Of a stretch of DNA of 64,000 nucleotides, positions 1 through 8,979 are shown piece after piece. Every line of letters begins with the position of its first letter. Positions within the stretch are counted from its first letter, which is position 1. Source of the DNA: Pseudoduganella violaceinigra DSM 15887 (GTDB lineage Bacteria; Pseudomonadota; Gammaproteobacteria; Burkholderiales; Burkholderiaceae_D). The position numbers were made by a program, and so were the translations under genes. Under the pieces are notes generated by a model. That model saw nothing but the letters and a program-made list of their open reading frames with translations, was not told the DNA's origin and searched no databases. Location: contig NZ_AUDI01000009.1 in the NCBI RefSeq assembly GCF_000425385.1, positions 124,001 through 188,000 on the forward strand, in the 5' to 3' direction.

Positions 1-1
1 C

Positions 2-1798
2 GGCAACGCCCTGTGGGAATTCCACGGCGGCACGCAGCGCCGCTGGGCCTTGCCGGCGCAAGCGGGAAAAGAGGGGGAAATCCAGGCCCTGGCGGCGGAG
101 GCCGACGGCGGCCTGCTGGTGTCCATTGTGCGCAACGGCTTGTGGCGCTTCGCCCACGGCCAATGGCAGCAGGACGAGCGCCTGCGCGGCGTGGTCGATC
201 CGGTGCCGGTGGCCATGCTGACCGACGCCCGGGGCAAGACATGGCTGGGCTTCGCCGGCGGGCGGCTGGTCGAACTGGCCGCCGGCCAGGCGCACCCGCT
301 GCCGGCCAGCGCCGGCCTGCAGGTGGGCAATGTCCTGTGCCTGCTGGACATCGGCGGCAAGCTGCTGGTGGGCGGCGATCTCGGCGCCGCCTGGATCGAC
401 GGCGGCCAGGCGCATGCGCTGCGGCCGGAACATGCCGAGCGCTTCCAGCACGTCAGCGGCATGGTGCTCGACGGCCAGGGCAGCCTGTGGGTCCATAGCA
501 ACGACGGGCTGCACCGCTTCGACGCGGCGGCGCTGGCGCAGTTCTGGAAAACGCCCGCGCTGCCGCTGCAGGCGGAGCTGTTCAACTTCGAAGACGGCGT
601 CGGCGGCGTCGCGGCGGGCGGACGGCCCCTGCCCTCGCTGGCGCAGGTGGGCGGACGGCTGTATTACGCCACCGTTTCGCAAGTGGGCTGGATCGATCCC
701 GCCGGCATCAGCCGCAATCTCCGTCCGCCGAACGTGCTGCTGCAGACGCTGCGCACGCCGGAAAAGGACTATGCGCCGGTCGACCAGCTGGTACTGCCGC
801 AGCAGACCAGCGCCATCGAGCTGGCCTTCACGGCAACGGCCCTGTCGATCCCGGAACGGGTACGCATGCAATTCCGGCTGTCGGGCGTGGACCGCGACTG
901 GCGCGACGCCGGCCTGGAACGGCGCGCGCAATACACCAACCTGGCGCCCGGCCATTACCGCTTCCAGGTCAGGGCCGCCAACGAGGACGGCGCCTGGAAT
1001 CACGACGGCGCCCAGCTCACGTTCGCCATCCCGCCCGCGTTTTGGCAGACCGACTGGTTCCGGACCCTGGGCGCGCTGGCCGCGCTGGCCCTGTCCGTCC
1101 TGCTGTACCGCTGGCGCGTCGCGGTGATCGAACAGCGCGCCGCCCACCACGCCATCCTGCGCCTCGATGCAACGCTGCAGGAACGCAGCCGCATTGCGCG
1201 CTCGCTGCACGACAACCTGCTGCAGGCGGTGCAGGCGCTGCTGCTGCGTTTCCATTTGGTGGAGCAGAAGCTGGCGCAGCAGCCGGAGTTGCAGCAGATG
1301 GTGGGCAGCGCGCTCGATTACGCCGAAACGCTGGTGGCCAGCACGCGCGACGAGGTGATGGCATTGCGCCGGCCGCAGGACGCCGACGAATTATTCGCGG
1401 CGCTGCGCCACGCGGCCGCGCAGGCCGGCGCCGGCGCCGGCGCCGAGCAGCGCCTGAGCTTTACGGTGTCGGGCCAGCCGCGCTACCTGCGCGCGGACTG
1501 CTGCGCCGAACTGTCCAGCGTGCTGCGCGAAGCCGTGCTCAATAGCGTGCTCCATTCCGGCGCCCGGCAGATCGCCGTGCGCCTGACGTTCGAGGACGAC
1601 GCCTTGCTGGCCGAGGCCAGCGATGATGGCGCGGGCATGGATGGCGCCATCGCCCGGCACGGCAAGCCAGGCCATTGGGGCATTCCCGGCATGCGCGAGC
1701 GCATCGTCCGCCTGGGCGGCCAGTTCGACATCGCGGCCGGCGCGCAGGGCGGCGTCGCGGTGCGCCTGTCGATTCCGGCCCGGCAGGCGTATGCCTGA
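2..1798 (+). CDS. Sensor histidine kinase, propeller/Y_Y_Y type (5' truncated)
   Basis: C-terminal 598 codons of a large membrane sensor kinase; the frame is open to the left edge, so the start lies outside. Visible in order: the end of a periplasmic beta-propeller sensor, a Y_Y_Y-like beta-sandwich ending in NLAPGHYRFQVRAANEDG, one membrane segment near 1060-1110, a HisKA_3 dimerisation domain with phospho-acceptor His in RSRIARSLHDNLLQ, and a HATPase_c domain with DDGAGMDG and GIPGMRERI. This architecture is typical of NarL/LuxR-type two-component systems; the partner regulator is not downstream and may lie to the left. It ends 135 bp before the next gene, in a stretch where I see nothing else. 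Confidence 0.9.
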   Translation, partial: GNALWEFHGGTQRRWALPAQAGKEGEIQALAAEADGGLLVSIVRNGLWRFAHGQWQQDERLRGVVDPVPVAMLTDARGKTWLGFAGGRLVELAAGQAHPLPASAGLQVGNVLCLLDIGGKLLVGGDLGAAWIDGGQAHALRPEHAERFQHVSGMVLDGQGSLWVHSNDGLHRFDAAALAQFWKTPALPLQAELFNFEDGVGGVAAGGRPLPSLAQVGGRLYYATVSQVGWIDPAGISRNLRPPNVLLQTLRTPEKDYAPVDQLVLPQQTSAIELAFTATALSIPERVRMQFRLSGVDRDWRDAGLERRAQYTNLAPGHYRFQVRAANEDGAWNHDGAQLTFAIPPAFWQTDWFRTLGALAALALSVLLYRWRVAVIEQRAAHHAILRLDATLQERSRIARSLHDNLLQAVQALLLRFHLVEQKLAQQPELQQMVGSALDYAETLVASTRDEVMALRRPQDADELFAALRHAAAQAGAGAGAEQRLSFTVSGQPRYLRADCCAELSSVLREAVLNSVLHSGARQIAVRLTFEDDALLAEASDDGAGMDGAIARHGKPGHWGIPGMRERIVRLGGQFDIAAGAQGGVAVRLSIPARQAYA

Positions 1799-1933
1799 GC
1801 GGGCGGCGCCCGGGCGGCCGGGCGCGGCGCTGGCCACGCTGTGACGCCAGCGCCGCGTGCCGCGGCCGGCAGCGGTGACAGGGCGGTCCATTGGGCGTAC
1901 CATGAAGGTTCCCAAGAGCAAGGAAACGAGCCC

Positions 1934-3805
1934 ATGGCAGCCCCCGACCAGATCACCCACTGGCGCGAAATGATCTTTGCCCGACTGGTGCAGATCGTGC
2001 TGGTGCTGGGCCTGGCCACCGCCATTCCCAGCATGCTGCAATCGCTGCGCGAGGGGCTGTGGGGCGTGGTGGTGGTCGACGCCATCGCGCTGTCCTGGCT
2101 GACGGCCCTGTGGCGCCTGCAACAGCGGCTGTCCTTGCGGGCGCGCGCCATGCAGTTCCTGCTGATCGCCTTCGCGGTCGGGGTGGCCCTGATGCTGCAG
2201 GTGGGGCCGGTGGCCCACACCTACCTGCTGGCCGTGCCCTGCCTGGCGGCCCTGCTGGTGGGACTGCAGCCGGCCATCTGGCTGCTGCTGGCCGGCGCCG
2301 TGGCCATCGTCCTGACCGGCTACGCGCCGGCGCCGCCGGCCGCCGGCCCGGCCGACGACGCCGTGCTGCGCGCGGCCATCGTGGCGCTCAATTACCTGTT
2401 CATCGCCGGCATCCTGACCTTGAGCTGCGGCGTGCTGCTGCGCCACCTGGCGCGCTCGCTGGCCGAGGGCGAGCAACTGGCCTTCTACGACCCCTTGACC
2501 GGCTTGCCGAACCGGCGCCTGCTGCTGGACCGGCTGGGCAGCCTGCTGGCCAGCTCGGCGCGCCAGCAGCTGTTCAGCGCCGTCATGTTCGTCGACCTGG
2601 ACCGCTTCAAGACCATCAACGATGCGCGCGGCCACGCCACCGGCGACCACCTGCTGCGCCTGGCCGCCGGACGCCTGGCGGCGCTGGTGCGCAAGAGCGA
2701 CACCGTGGCGCGCATCGGCGGCGACGAATTCGTGGTGCTGCTGGCGCACCTGGCGCCCGACCTGGCGGCGGCCGGCGCCGCGGCGCAAGGGGTGGCCGAG
2801 AAGATCCGCCAGGCGCTGGGGCAGGAGGCGGAAATCGACGGCCAGCGCTACGGCTGCTCGGCCAGCATCGGCGTGACCCTGCTGCCGCGCTACGGGCGCC
2901 ACGCCGACGACCTGCTGCGCGAAGCCGACACGGCGATGTACCGCGCCAAGCATGCCGGGCGCGACGGCGTGGCCTTCTTTGAAGCGGCCATGCAGGCCGA
3001 GGTGGAACGGCGCCTGACCTTGGAGCGCGAACTGGCGCAGGCCATCGCCGAGGAGCGCCTGCACGCGGCGTTCCAGCCGCAGTTCGACTGCCAGGGCCGG
3101 CTGCACGGCGCCGAGCTGCTGGCGCGCTGGCAGCGCGCCGACGGCGCCATGGTGGCGCCGGCCATCTTCATCCCGCTGGCCGAGGAAGCGGACCTGATCG
3201 TGCCGCTCGGCCTGTGGGCGCTGCGGCAAGCCTGCCTGGCGCAGCAGCGCATGGCGGCGCTGGGCCTGGCGCTGCCGCTGTCGGTCAATGTCAGCCCGCG
3301 CCAGTTCAGCCAGAGCGACTTCGTGGCGCAGGTGCGCGCCCTGCTGCAGGCGCACGGCGTCGCGCCGGCGCTGCTGATCCTGGAAGTGACGGAAGGCTTG
3401 CTGGTGGACCGGCTCGAGGACATCGTGGCGCGCATGCAGGAGCTGGCGGCGCTCGGGGTGCGCTTTTCCATCGACGATTTCGGCACCGGCTATTCCAGCC
3501 TGGCCTACCTGAAGCGCATGCCGCTGTACGAGCTGAAGATCGACCGCAGCTTCATCCTGGACATGCCGGACAACCCGAGCGACATGGTGATCGTGCAAAC
3601 CATCCTGGCCATGGCCAGCCAGATGGGCTTGCGGGTGGTGGCGGAAGGGGTGGAAACGCAGGCCCAGGCCGACTTCCTGGCGGCGCACGGCTGCCATGCG
3701 CTGCAAGGCTACCTGCTGGGCCGGCCGGCGCCGCTGGCGGCGCTGCTGGACCTGCTGACGGCGCAGGCGGCGCTGCAGCCGCACCGCGCCGCCCGCCCGC
3801 CTTAG
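1934..3805 (+). CDS. Membrane-bound GGDEF/EAL cyclic-di-GMP enzyme
   Basis: Bifunctional c-di-GMP protein of 623 residues. Residues about 15-170 hold several hydrophobic helices (membrane sensor, no named domain recognised). The GGDEF domain has an intact GGDEF at 262-266 and an RxxD inhibitory site (RKSD) five residues before it. The EAL domain starts with ELLARW at 394 (ELL in place of EAL, within the allowed ExL pattern) and keeps the DDFGTGYSS loop, so phosphodiesterase activity is plausible. I chose the ATG at 1934 because AAGGAAACGAG precedes it; a GTG frame opens earlier at 1841. Its stop overlaps the stop of the convergent aminopeptidase gene. Confidence 0.92.
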   Translation: MAAPDQITHWREMIFARLVQIVLVLGLATAIPSMLQSLREGLWGVVVVDAIALSWLTALWRLQQRLSLRARAMQFLLIAFAVGVALMLQVGPVAHTYLLAVPCLAALLVGLQPAIWLLLAGAVAIVLTGYAPAPPAAGPADDAVLRAAIVALNYLFIAGILTLSCGVLLRHLARSLAEGEQLAFYDPLTGLPNRRLLLDRLGSLLASSARQQLFSAVMFVDLDRFKTINDARGHATGDHLLRLAAGRLAALVRKSDTVARIGGDEFVVLLAHLAPDLAAAGAAAQGVAEKIRQALGQEAEIDGQRYGCSASIGVTLLPRYGRHADDLLREADTAMYRAKHAGRDGVAFFEAAMQAEVERRLTLERELAQAIAEERLHAAFQPQFDCQGRLHGAELLARWQRADGAMVAPAIFIPLAEEADLIVPLGLWALRQACLAQQRMAALGLALPLSVNVSPRQFSQSDFVAQVRALLQAHGVAPALLILEVTEGLLVDRLEDIVARMQELAALGVRFSIDDFGTGYSSLAYLKRMPLYELKIDRSFILDMPDNPSDMVIVQTILAMASQMGLRVVAEGVETQAQADFLAAHGCHALQGYLLGRPAPLAALLDLLTAQAALQPHRAARPP

Positions 3806-6462
3806 CCGAACGGCACGGTCAGCGCCTTGCGGATCGCCAGGCAGCGCTGGTCTTCCTGGTGCGCCACCAGCAGGGCGCGGCGGGTGCCGGCGCTCAGCTC
3901 GGGATAGGCGGCGGCCGCCTCGGCCAGGCGCTGCACGCTGGCGGCGGTGCAGGTGGCCGGGATCATGGCGCCGGCGTAATCGCGCATGAAGACCGGACCG
4001 GCGGACTTGTCCAGCAGGGGCAACTGCGCCAGGCGCGCGGCGGCGCTCTGCTCGTTCAGCGCCACCTGGCTCGACGGGTACAGGCCGTGCATCGCGGTGC
4101 GCAGGCGCGAGAACGGCAGCTTGCTTTGCTGGTCGCCGATCTTGGCCAGCCATTCCTGCTTGACCTGCGCCTCCGGACGCGCCACCTGGGCCGCCACGGC
4201 CGCCAGTTCGCCGCTATCGGACTTGTCGCGCGCCTGTTCGGCCGCGATGCGCGCCTGGGCGCCCGGCGCCGCATAACGGTTCAAGACGGCGATGATGTCC
4301 CAGCGCAGTTCCTGGCCCAGGGTCAGGCCCTTGACCTGGCTGCGCCCGTCCAGCAGGGCGCCCAGGCGCGCCAGCGATGCCGGGCTGCCGGCCGCCGCCA
4401 GATAGGTGTTGAACCAGCGGCGCTGGAAGTCGCCCGTGGTGGCGTTGGTGCGCGCCCAGGCCATGCTGGCGATGCGCTCCGCGCTGGCGCGGGTGTACGG
4501 GGCGTCGGCCGACATGGTGCGCAGGTATTTCAGCGCGCCCTGCGTCTTGCCCAGCACATCGCCCAGCAGCACGTAATCGTTTTCCGCCGGCGCATTGGCC
4601 AGCACGGTGTCGAGGAACTCGTTGAGCGGCAGGTCGCCGTCGCGCACATTGTCCCACATGCTATGCCACAGCATGGTGCGCAGCAGCTTGTCGGCCACCT
4701 TGCTGACGTCCTTGCGCGCGGTGGCGGCGGAGCGCGCATCGAGCTTGGCTTTCACGAAGCCCCAGTCCTGGTAGTTCGGGTAGACCAGGTCGGGGCAGGC
4801 GGCGCCCTGCAGTTCCGCCACCTCGGTGCTGGCGCCCTTGTAGGTCACCGGCAGCACCTTGGCCACCCGCAGCTGCGGGCCCTTCTTCTGCATCAGGGCC
4901 AGCTGCACGCGCTGCTCGCGCAGGGTGGGGAATTGCGCCACCGCGCTCTGCTGCAGGCTGAAGGCGGCGATCTTGCCGGCCTTGCAGCGGTAGTTGGCGG
5001 TGATGGTGTTCACGCCCGGCTGGTACAGCCAGTCCTGGGTCCACTGGCCCAGGTCGCGGCCGGCCGCCGCGGCCAGGCTGCCGATGAAGTCGTCCAGCTT
5101 GGCGTTCTTGAACTGGTACTGGACCAGGTAGTTGTGCACGCCCTGGCGGAAGGTCTCTTCGCCCAGCAGGTGGCGCAGCTGCTTCAGGGTGGAGGCGCCC
5201 TTCGCATACGTGATGGCGTCGATATTGTCGAAAGCGTTGGCGGTCGACGGCACCGGGGTTTCGATCGGGTGGGTGGTGACGCGCTGGTCCTGCACATAGG
5301 CGCCCGCTTTGCCTTGCGCGTAGAAGTACTGCCAGGCCGAGTCCTTGAATTCGGTGGCTTCGGCGGTGGCCAGGGTGCCCATGAAGGACGCGAAGCTCTC
5401 GTTCAGCCACAGGCCGTTCCACCACTGCATGGTGACCAGGTCGCCGAACCACTGGTGCGCCATTTCGTGCATGATCACGCTGGCCAGTTCGTGCTTTTCC
5501 TCGCCCGTCATGCTTTCCTTGTGCAGGAAGGCACGTTCGGCGAAGGTCACGGCGCCGGCGTTCTCCATGGCGCCGTACAGGAAGTCCGGCACCAGCAGCT
5601 GGTCGTATTTGCCGTACTGGTAAGGCACGCCGAAGTAGCCGTCGAACCAGGCCAGGCCCTGCGCCGTGTAGGTGAACCATGCGGCGGCGTCGACCTGGTC
5701 GGCCACCGACTGGCGCGCGAACAGGCGCATCGGGTACTTGGCGGACGTGTTGTCTTCCCACACTTTGTACGGGCCGGCGTGCAGCGAGAAGTTGTAGGGG
5801 CTCAAGACCTTCGATGCCGGGAAGGTCCAGCGCTTGACCGGCGCGCCCGCCACCGCTTCCACCTGGCTTTCGCGGGTGGTGGACACCACGGTCCAGTCGG
5901 CAGGGGCGGTCACATTGACCTGGTAGGTGGCCTTCAGGTCCGGCTGGTCGAACAGCGCGAACATCTGGTGCGCGGCGGCGGGCTCGAAATGGGAATAGGT
6001 ATACACGCGGCCATCGACCGGATCGACCATGCGGTGCAGGCCCTCGCCATTGGTGCTGTGCTTGCGCTCGAATTCAACCGTCACCGTGTTGCGGCCCGCC
6101 TGCAGGTCGGCGGCGGCCAGGGTGATGAACCAGTTGTTGTATTGCGGTGCAGCGATCGTCTTGCCATTGACCACCAGGCGCTTGATGCTGGCCTGGTCCA
6201 GGTCCAGGGTCAGGGGCTGGGCGTTGTCCTGCAGGTCGAAGCTGACGCTGGTGGTGTTGCGGAAGGTTTCCTGGCCGCTCAGGGTGAAGTCCAGCACATA
6301 GGCCACATTGGACACGCGCGCCGAACGGGCGGCGGCGTCGGCCTGGCTCAGGTAGGCGTTTTCCGCGCGCGCGGTGGCGGCGCTGTGATCGGCCGCGATG
6401 CCGCTGGTGGCGACGAGGGCGCTGACTGCCAATGCAATGGCGTGAGGAACTAGCAATGTCAT
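3802..6462 (-). CDS. Secreted M1 family zinc aminopeptidase
   Basis: An 886-residue gluzincin aminopeptidase that removes N-terminal residues from peptides. The N-terminus MTLLVPHAIALAVSALVATS is a signal peptide ending near ATSGIA, so the enzyme probably acts in the periplasm or outside. The GAMEN exopeptidase motif sits at 297-301 and the zinc site HEMAHQW begins at 332, with the third ligand Glu in WLNESFA. The C-terminal half resembles the ERAP1-like domain. The start ATG at 6462 has AAGGAT eight bases upstream. The gene is divergent from the acetyltransferase gene (71 bp between them) and convergent with the GGDEF/EAL gene, sharing stop-codon bases. Confidence 0.94.
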   Translation of the reverse strand: MTLLVPHAIALAVSALVATSGIAADHSAATARAENAYLSQADAAARSARVSNVAYVLDFTLSGQETFRNTTSVSFDLQDNAQPLTLDLDQASIKRLVVNGKTIAAPQYNNWFITLAAADLQAGRNTVTVEFERKHSTNGEGLHRMVDPVDGRVYTYSHFEPAAAHQMFALFDQPDLKATYQVNVTAPADWTVVSTTRESQVEAVAGAPVKRWTFPASKVLSPYNFSLHAGPYKVWEDNTSAKYPMRLFARQSVADQVDAAAWFTYTAQGLAWFDGYFGVPYQYGKYDQLLVPDFLYGAMENAGAVTFAERAFLHKESMTGEEKHELASVIMHEMAHQWFGDLVTMQWWNGLWLNESFASFMGTLATAEATEFKDSAWQYFYAQGKAGAYVQDQRVTTHPIETPVPSTANAFDNIDAITYAKGASTLKQLRHLLGEETFRQGVHNYLVQYQFKNAKLDDFIGSLAAAAGRDLGQWTQDWLYQPGVNTITANYRCKAGKIAAFSLQQSAVAQFPTLREQRVQLALMQKKGPQLRVAKVLPVTYKGASTEVAELQGAACPDLVYPNYQDWGFVKAKLDARSAATARKDVSKVADKLLRTMLWHSMWDNVRDGDLPLNEFLDTVLANAPAENDYVLLGDVLGKTQGALKYLRTMSADAPYTRASAERIASMAWARTNATTGDFQRRWFNTYLAAAGSPASLARLGALLDGRSQVKGLTLGQELRWDIIAVLNRYAAPGAQARIAAEQARDKSDSGELAAVAAQVARPEAQVKQEWLAKIGDQQSKLPFSRLRTAMHGLYPSSQVALNEQSAAARLAQLPLLDKSAGPVFMRDYAGAMIPATCTAASVQRLAEAAAAYPELSAGTRRALLVAHQEDQRCLAIRKALTVPFG

Positions 6463-6533
6463 GGTTATCCTTGTACATGTCTCGCCCCGGACCGGCCCCG
6501 GTCAGGTGGCGCGGAGGATGATACCATTCCGAC

Positions 6534-6983
6534 ATGGACATCCAACTCGAGACCCCCAACCAGCCCGACGTCGTGGCCCTGATCGACCAGCTGGACGCCT
6601 ACCAGCTGTCGCTGTATCCGCCGGAGAGCGTGTATGCGCTCGACATGCAAGCGCTGCTCCAGCCCAACGTGCTGTTCGCCGTGGCGCGCAATGCGCAGGG
6701 TGCGGCGGTGGGCTGCGGCGCCATGCTGCTGACGCCGCAGTACGGCGAAGTCAAACGCATGTTCGTGCACCCGGACGCGCGCGGCCAGGGCGTGGCGCAG
6801 CGCCTGCTAGGCCTGCTGGAAACGCAAGCGCAGGCGCGCGGCTGCCGCCAGTTCATGCTGGAGACCGGACCGGCGCAGGCGGCTGCCATCGGCTTGTATC
6901 AGCGCCTGGGCTACCGCGTGCGCGGACCGTATGGCGACTATGGCGCCGATCCCTTGAGCGTCTTCATGGAGAAGGCGGCATGA
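6534..6983 (+). CDS. GNAT family N-acetyltransferase
   Basis: A 149-residue GCN5-related acetyltransferase that transfers acetyl from acetyl-CoA to an unknown small molecule or protein amine. The acetyl-CoA pyrophosphate loop is seen in VHPDARGQGVAQRLLGLLE (the R/QxxGxG/A motif), followed by a C-terminal YQRLGYRVRGPYGDY segment typical of YsnE-like members. The ATG of the next gene overlaps its stop (ATGA), so the two are probably translated together. No good ribosome binding site lies at normal spacing before the ATG (a GGAGG is 17 bases away), so the start or a leaderless transcript is uncertain. Confidence 0.85.
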   Translation: MDIQLETPNQPDVVALIDQLDAYQLSLYPPESVYALDMQALLQPNVLFAVARNAQGAAVGCGAMLLTPQYGEVKRMFVHPDARGQGVAQRLLGLLETQAQARGCRQFMLETGPAQAAAIGLYQRLGYRVRGPYGDYGADPLSVFMEKAA

Positions 6984-7300
6984 CGGACGCCCTGCACGAT
7001 CTGCGCCAGCGCACGCGCGCCTTCGCCGCCGCGCGCGACTGGGCGCCGTACCACACGCCGAAGAACCTGGCGATGGCGCTGTCGGTGGAAGTGGCGGAAC
7101 TGGCCGAGCATTTCCAGTGGCTGCCCAGCGGCCGCGCCGCCGAACTGGCGCCGGGCCAGCAGGCCGCCATCCGCCACGAGCTGGCCGACGTGCTGCTCTA
7201 CCTGGTGCAGCTGGCCGACCAGCTCGAAGTCGACCTGCACGCGGCGGCGCTGGAGAAAATCCAGCTAAATGCCGTCAAATATCCGCCCTCAAAGGGCTGA
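6980..7300 (+). CDS. MazG-like nucleotide pyrophosphohydrolase
   Basis: A small all-alpha NTP pyrophosphohydrolase of 106 residues, related to MazG and dCTPase (RS21-C6) proteins that hydrolyse non-canonical or excess nucleoside triphosphates to monophosphates. Seen: the metal-binding helices with EVAELAEHFQW (ExxE) and HELADVLLYLVQLAD (ExxD), in normal order and spacing. The length matches stand-alone short MazG-like enzymes. The start ATG at 6980 overlaps the acetyltransferase stop, indicating an operon. It converges on the amber-split small gene of the Thg1 operon, whose extended frame ends 22 bp away. Confidence 0.88.
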   Translation: MTDALHDLRQRTRAFAAARDWAPYHTPKNLAMALSVEVAELAEHFQWLPSGRAAELAPGQQAAIRHELADVLLYLVQLADQLEVDLHAAALEKIQLNAVKYPPSKG

Positions 7301-7322
7301 GGCAGGCTGCGCGCCGTAGCGT

Positions 7323-7433
7323 TCAGTCCGAGGTCGAGCAGACCAGCAGATCCCAGCCGTCTGCAGGGATGAAGGCATAGGCGAAATCCCAGCACACCGG
7401 ATAGGCAGGATGGCCCGTCCTGAAGCGGAAGGA
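7323..7433 (-). other. In-frame coding-like extension beyond an amber codon
   Basis: Directly after the TAG at 7434-7436 the same minus-strand frame stays open for 36 codons to a TGA at 7323-7325. The peptide looks protein-like, with short stretches such as GHPAYPVCWDFAYAF and DGWDLLVCSTSD rich in Trp, Tyr, Asp and Cys; the other frames give low-complexity shadows. If real, the small protein of the Thg1 operon would be 148 residues with TAG at codon 112. This suggests a recent nonsense mutation, a sequencing error or readthrough; the sequence alone cannot decide. Confidence 0.45.
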
Positions 7434-7769
7434 CTACAGGGCGATGGCCCGCATGCTTGCCGCCGCCGCATCCCTGCAAATCTCGTCCAGCAAGGCGAGA
7501 AATGGGACGAAGCGCGTAATCCCCGCTTCCGGACCGGCGCCGTGGTCGCCGGTATAGCCCAGGCAATGGCGCAGGTGGGTCTCGAGGTCGCGCGGCGAGG
7601 CCGCGCGCAACTGTTCGGTGGCCACCGCGCGCCCGATCAACTTCGTTGCGATGTCGTCCACGGAATCGCCGCTACCGCCGGCGATCGAGTAAGTGCGCAG
7701 GAAGACCGCGTAATTCATGGCCCCGTCATGGAGGAGGTCTTCCATTTTTTCAAGCAGGTCTTGCCGCAT
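7434..7769 (-). CDS. Hypothetical protein, last gene of the Thg1/kinase operon
   Basis: A 111-residue soluble protein that I do not recognise. It is mostly helical by eye, with an Asp/Gly-rich middle (IAGGSGDSVDDIATKL) and a conserved-looking HLRHCLGYTGDHG segment. No signal peptide or membrane helix. It starts 12 bp after the stop of the Thg1-like gene on the same strand, so it is probably co-transcribed with it and with the kinase. The codon ending it is TAG, and the frame continues in coding-like fashion for 36 more codons, so the present stop may be a nonsense mutation and the gene a recent pseudogene or a readthrough product. Confidence 0.6.
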   Translation of the reverse strand: MRQDLLEKMEDLLHDGAMNYAVFLRTYSIAGGSGDSVDDIATKLIGRAVATEQLRAASPRDLETHLRHCLGYTGDHGAGPEAGITRFVPFLALLDEICRDAAAASMRAIAL

Positions 7770-7781
7770 CCCGCCCCCGCT

Positions 7782-8543
7782 TCAAGCGCCGTTCAGGAAT
7801 TGGCCGACGAAGGCGCTGTACGCGTCGCGCATCGGCAGCTCCATGTCGGTGACGATGGCGCGCCGCTGCGAGACGACGGCGACATTGTCCTTCGGGTTGA
7901 AGCCGACCTTCTCCTCCAGGCCCCAATACAGGCCGACGCCGCGCTTCTGCCAGTTCGGCAGCGCGTTGAAATTAATGCCGCGGCTAAACAGCAGTTCATT
8001 CTTGTCGGCCAGCGACTTGCCGGCGATGGCGGCGGCGGCGCTGTCCGGGGTCGCGCCTTCCTTGCGCAGCATCCAGTAGCAGTGCGCGTTCATGGCATTG
8101 CGGTGGGCGTCCTCGTTGCGCCACCTGAAGTAGTCGACCACCAGGCGCTTGCTGGGCAGCTCAGAGATGCGGCAATCGAAGGCGGCCAATGCGCCCAGCA
8201 TCAGGCTGAATTTGGCCGATGCCTCGCCGGCCAGGATGGAATTGTATTTGCGGGTCTTGCGGCCGAAGACGTCGATGTCCGCGTCGAACAGCAGGGAAAT
8301 CTCGTCGCTCTCGGTATAGCCGTAAACGACCTTGAAGCCGCAGTTCATCAGGTGCCGGGTGGTGTCGACCATCAGGTCGCGGAAACGCACGTCGAACGGC
8401 GCGTCGAAACCGGCGCTCTCCTTGGTCAGCCGGGTGAAACTGCGGCCGTCAATCCGCGCCACCATGTAGATCCCGGGCAGCACGCAATGGTCATGCGCGG
8501 TTTCGTACACGCGCATCGACGCGTCGAGTTCATCAAACTTCAT
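7782..8543 (-). CDS. Thg1-like 3'-5' nucleotidyltransferase (tRNA guanylyltransferase family)
   Basis: A 253-residue member of the Thg1/TLP family, enzymes that add nucleotides to RNA 5' ends in the 3'-to-5' direction. The palm-domain metal ligands are visible: VARIDGRSFTRL (Asp32) and GYTESDEISLLF (Asp80, Glu81). The C-terminal half has the KNELLF and GINFNALPNWQKRG segments of bacterial members. Bacterial TLPs are known for template-dependent repair of truncated tRNA 5' ends, whereas eukaryotic Thg1 adds G-1 to tRNA-His; which applies here is unknown. Its start overlaps the end of the kinase gene by 11 bp, so translation is probably coupled and the two enzymes may act in sequence. Confidence 0.88.
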   Translation of the reverse strand: MKFDELDASMRVYETAHDHCVLPGIYMVARIDGRSFTRLTKESAGFDAPFDVRFRDLMVDTTRHLMNCGFKVVYGYTESDEISLLFDADIDVFGRKTRKYNSILAGEASAKFSLMLGALAAFDCRISELPSKRLVVDYFRWRNEDAHRNAMNAHCYWMLRKEGATPDSAAAAIAGKSLADKNELLFSRGINFNALPNWQKRGVGLYWGLEEKVGFNPKDNVAVVSQRRAIVTDMELPMRDAYSAFVGQFLNGA

Positions 8544-8979
8544 GATTCCATGCTTTCACAATACGCTGGCCATCGACCCAGTCGACGTACAGCAATTCAT
8601 CAAAACCTTCATCCATGCCGGGGATCTCCAGGCGCTTATGCGTGGCGAAGATGCCGACATCGGGGATGCATTCCCGGCCCTGGCGCTGCCGGTTCCACTG
8701 CAGGCTGCGTTCCAGGTCGCTGCGGAAGTAGAAGCACCGGATCCGGTAGCCGTGCTCGCGCAGCAGCTTGACGTAGCGCGCGCGCACCTCCCTGCCGGCA
8801 TTGGTGTTATCGATCACCAGCGGCATGCCGGTGTCGAAGCAAAGTTCGAACATGCGCTGCTCCCGGTGCTTTGTCTTCAGCAGGTCGTTGCTGATGCGCA
8901 CGTGGGAATTGAAGAAGTGCTCCTTGTAGAAGGTCGACTTGCCCGAAGCCTGGATGCCGACGAAGATGACTGCCTCCAT
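8533..8979 (-). CDS. P-loop kinase of the polynucleotide kinase/AAA_33 type
   Basis: A 148-residue P-loop ATPase resembling the kinase domain of Pnkp and T4 polynucleotide kinase. Walker A is GIQASGKST (8-16, Lys14); a Walker-B-like VIDNTN follows at 55-60, and an Arg-rich lid region ends in IFATHKRLEIP. This family phosphorylates 5'-OH ends of nucleic acids or small molecules; an RNA 5'-OH substrate is inferred from the neighbour. Its ATG abuts the stop of the upstream hydrolase gene with no gap, and its 3' end overlaps the Thg1-like gene by 11 bp. A kinase restoring a 5'-phosphate would logically feed a Thg1-type enzyme that activates 5' ends. Confidence 0.82.
   Translation of the reverse strand: MEAVIFVGIQASGKSTFYKEHFFNSHVRISNDLLKTKHREQRMFELCFDTGMPLVIDNTNAGREVRARYVKLLREHGYRIRCFYFRSDLERSLQWNRQRQGRECIPDVGIFATHKRLEIPGMDEGFDELLYVDWVDGQRIVKAWNHEV

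Noticed and set aside
1391..4153. Long minus-strand open frame of about 920 codons
   Set aside because: It overlaps two well-supported plus-strand genes and its translation is Gln/His/Arg/Ala low-complexity, typical of a shadow frame in GC-rich DNA.
3214..6453. Plus-strand open frame of over 1000 codons opposite the M1 aminopeptidase
   Set aside because: Shadow of the aminopeptidase gene, whose catalytic motifs are intact; the opposite frame has no recognisable domain.
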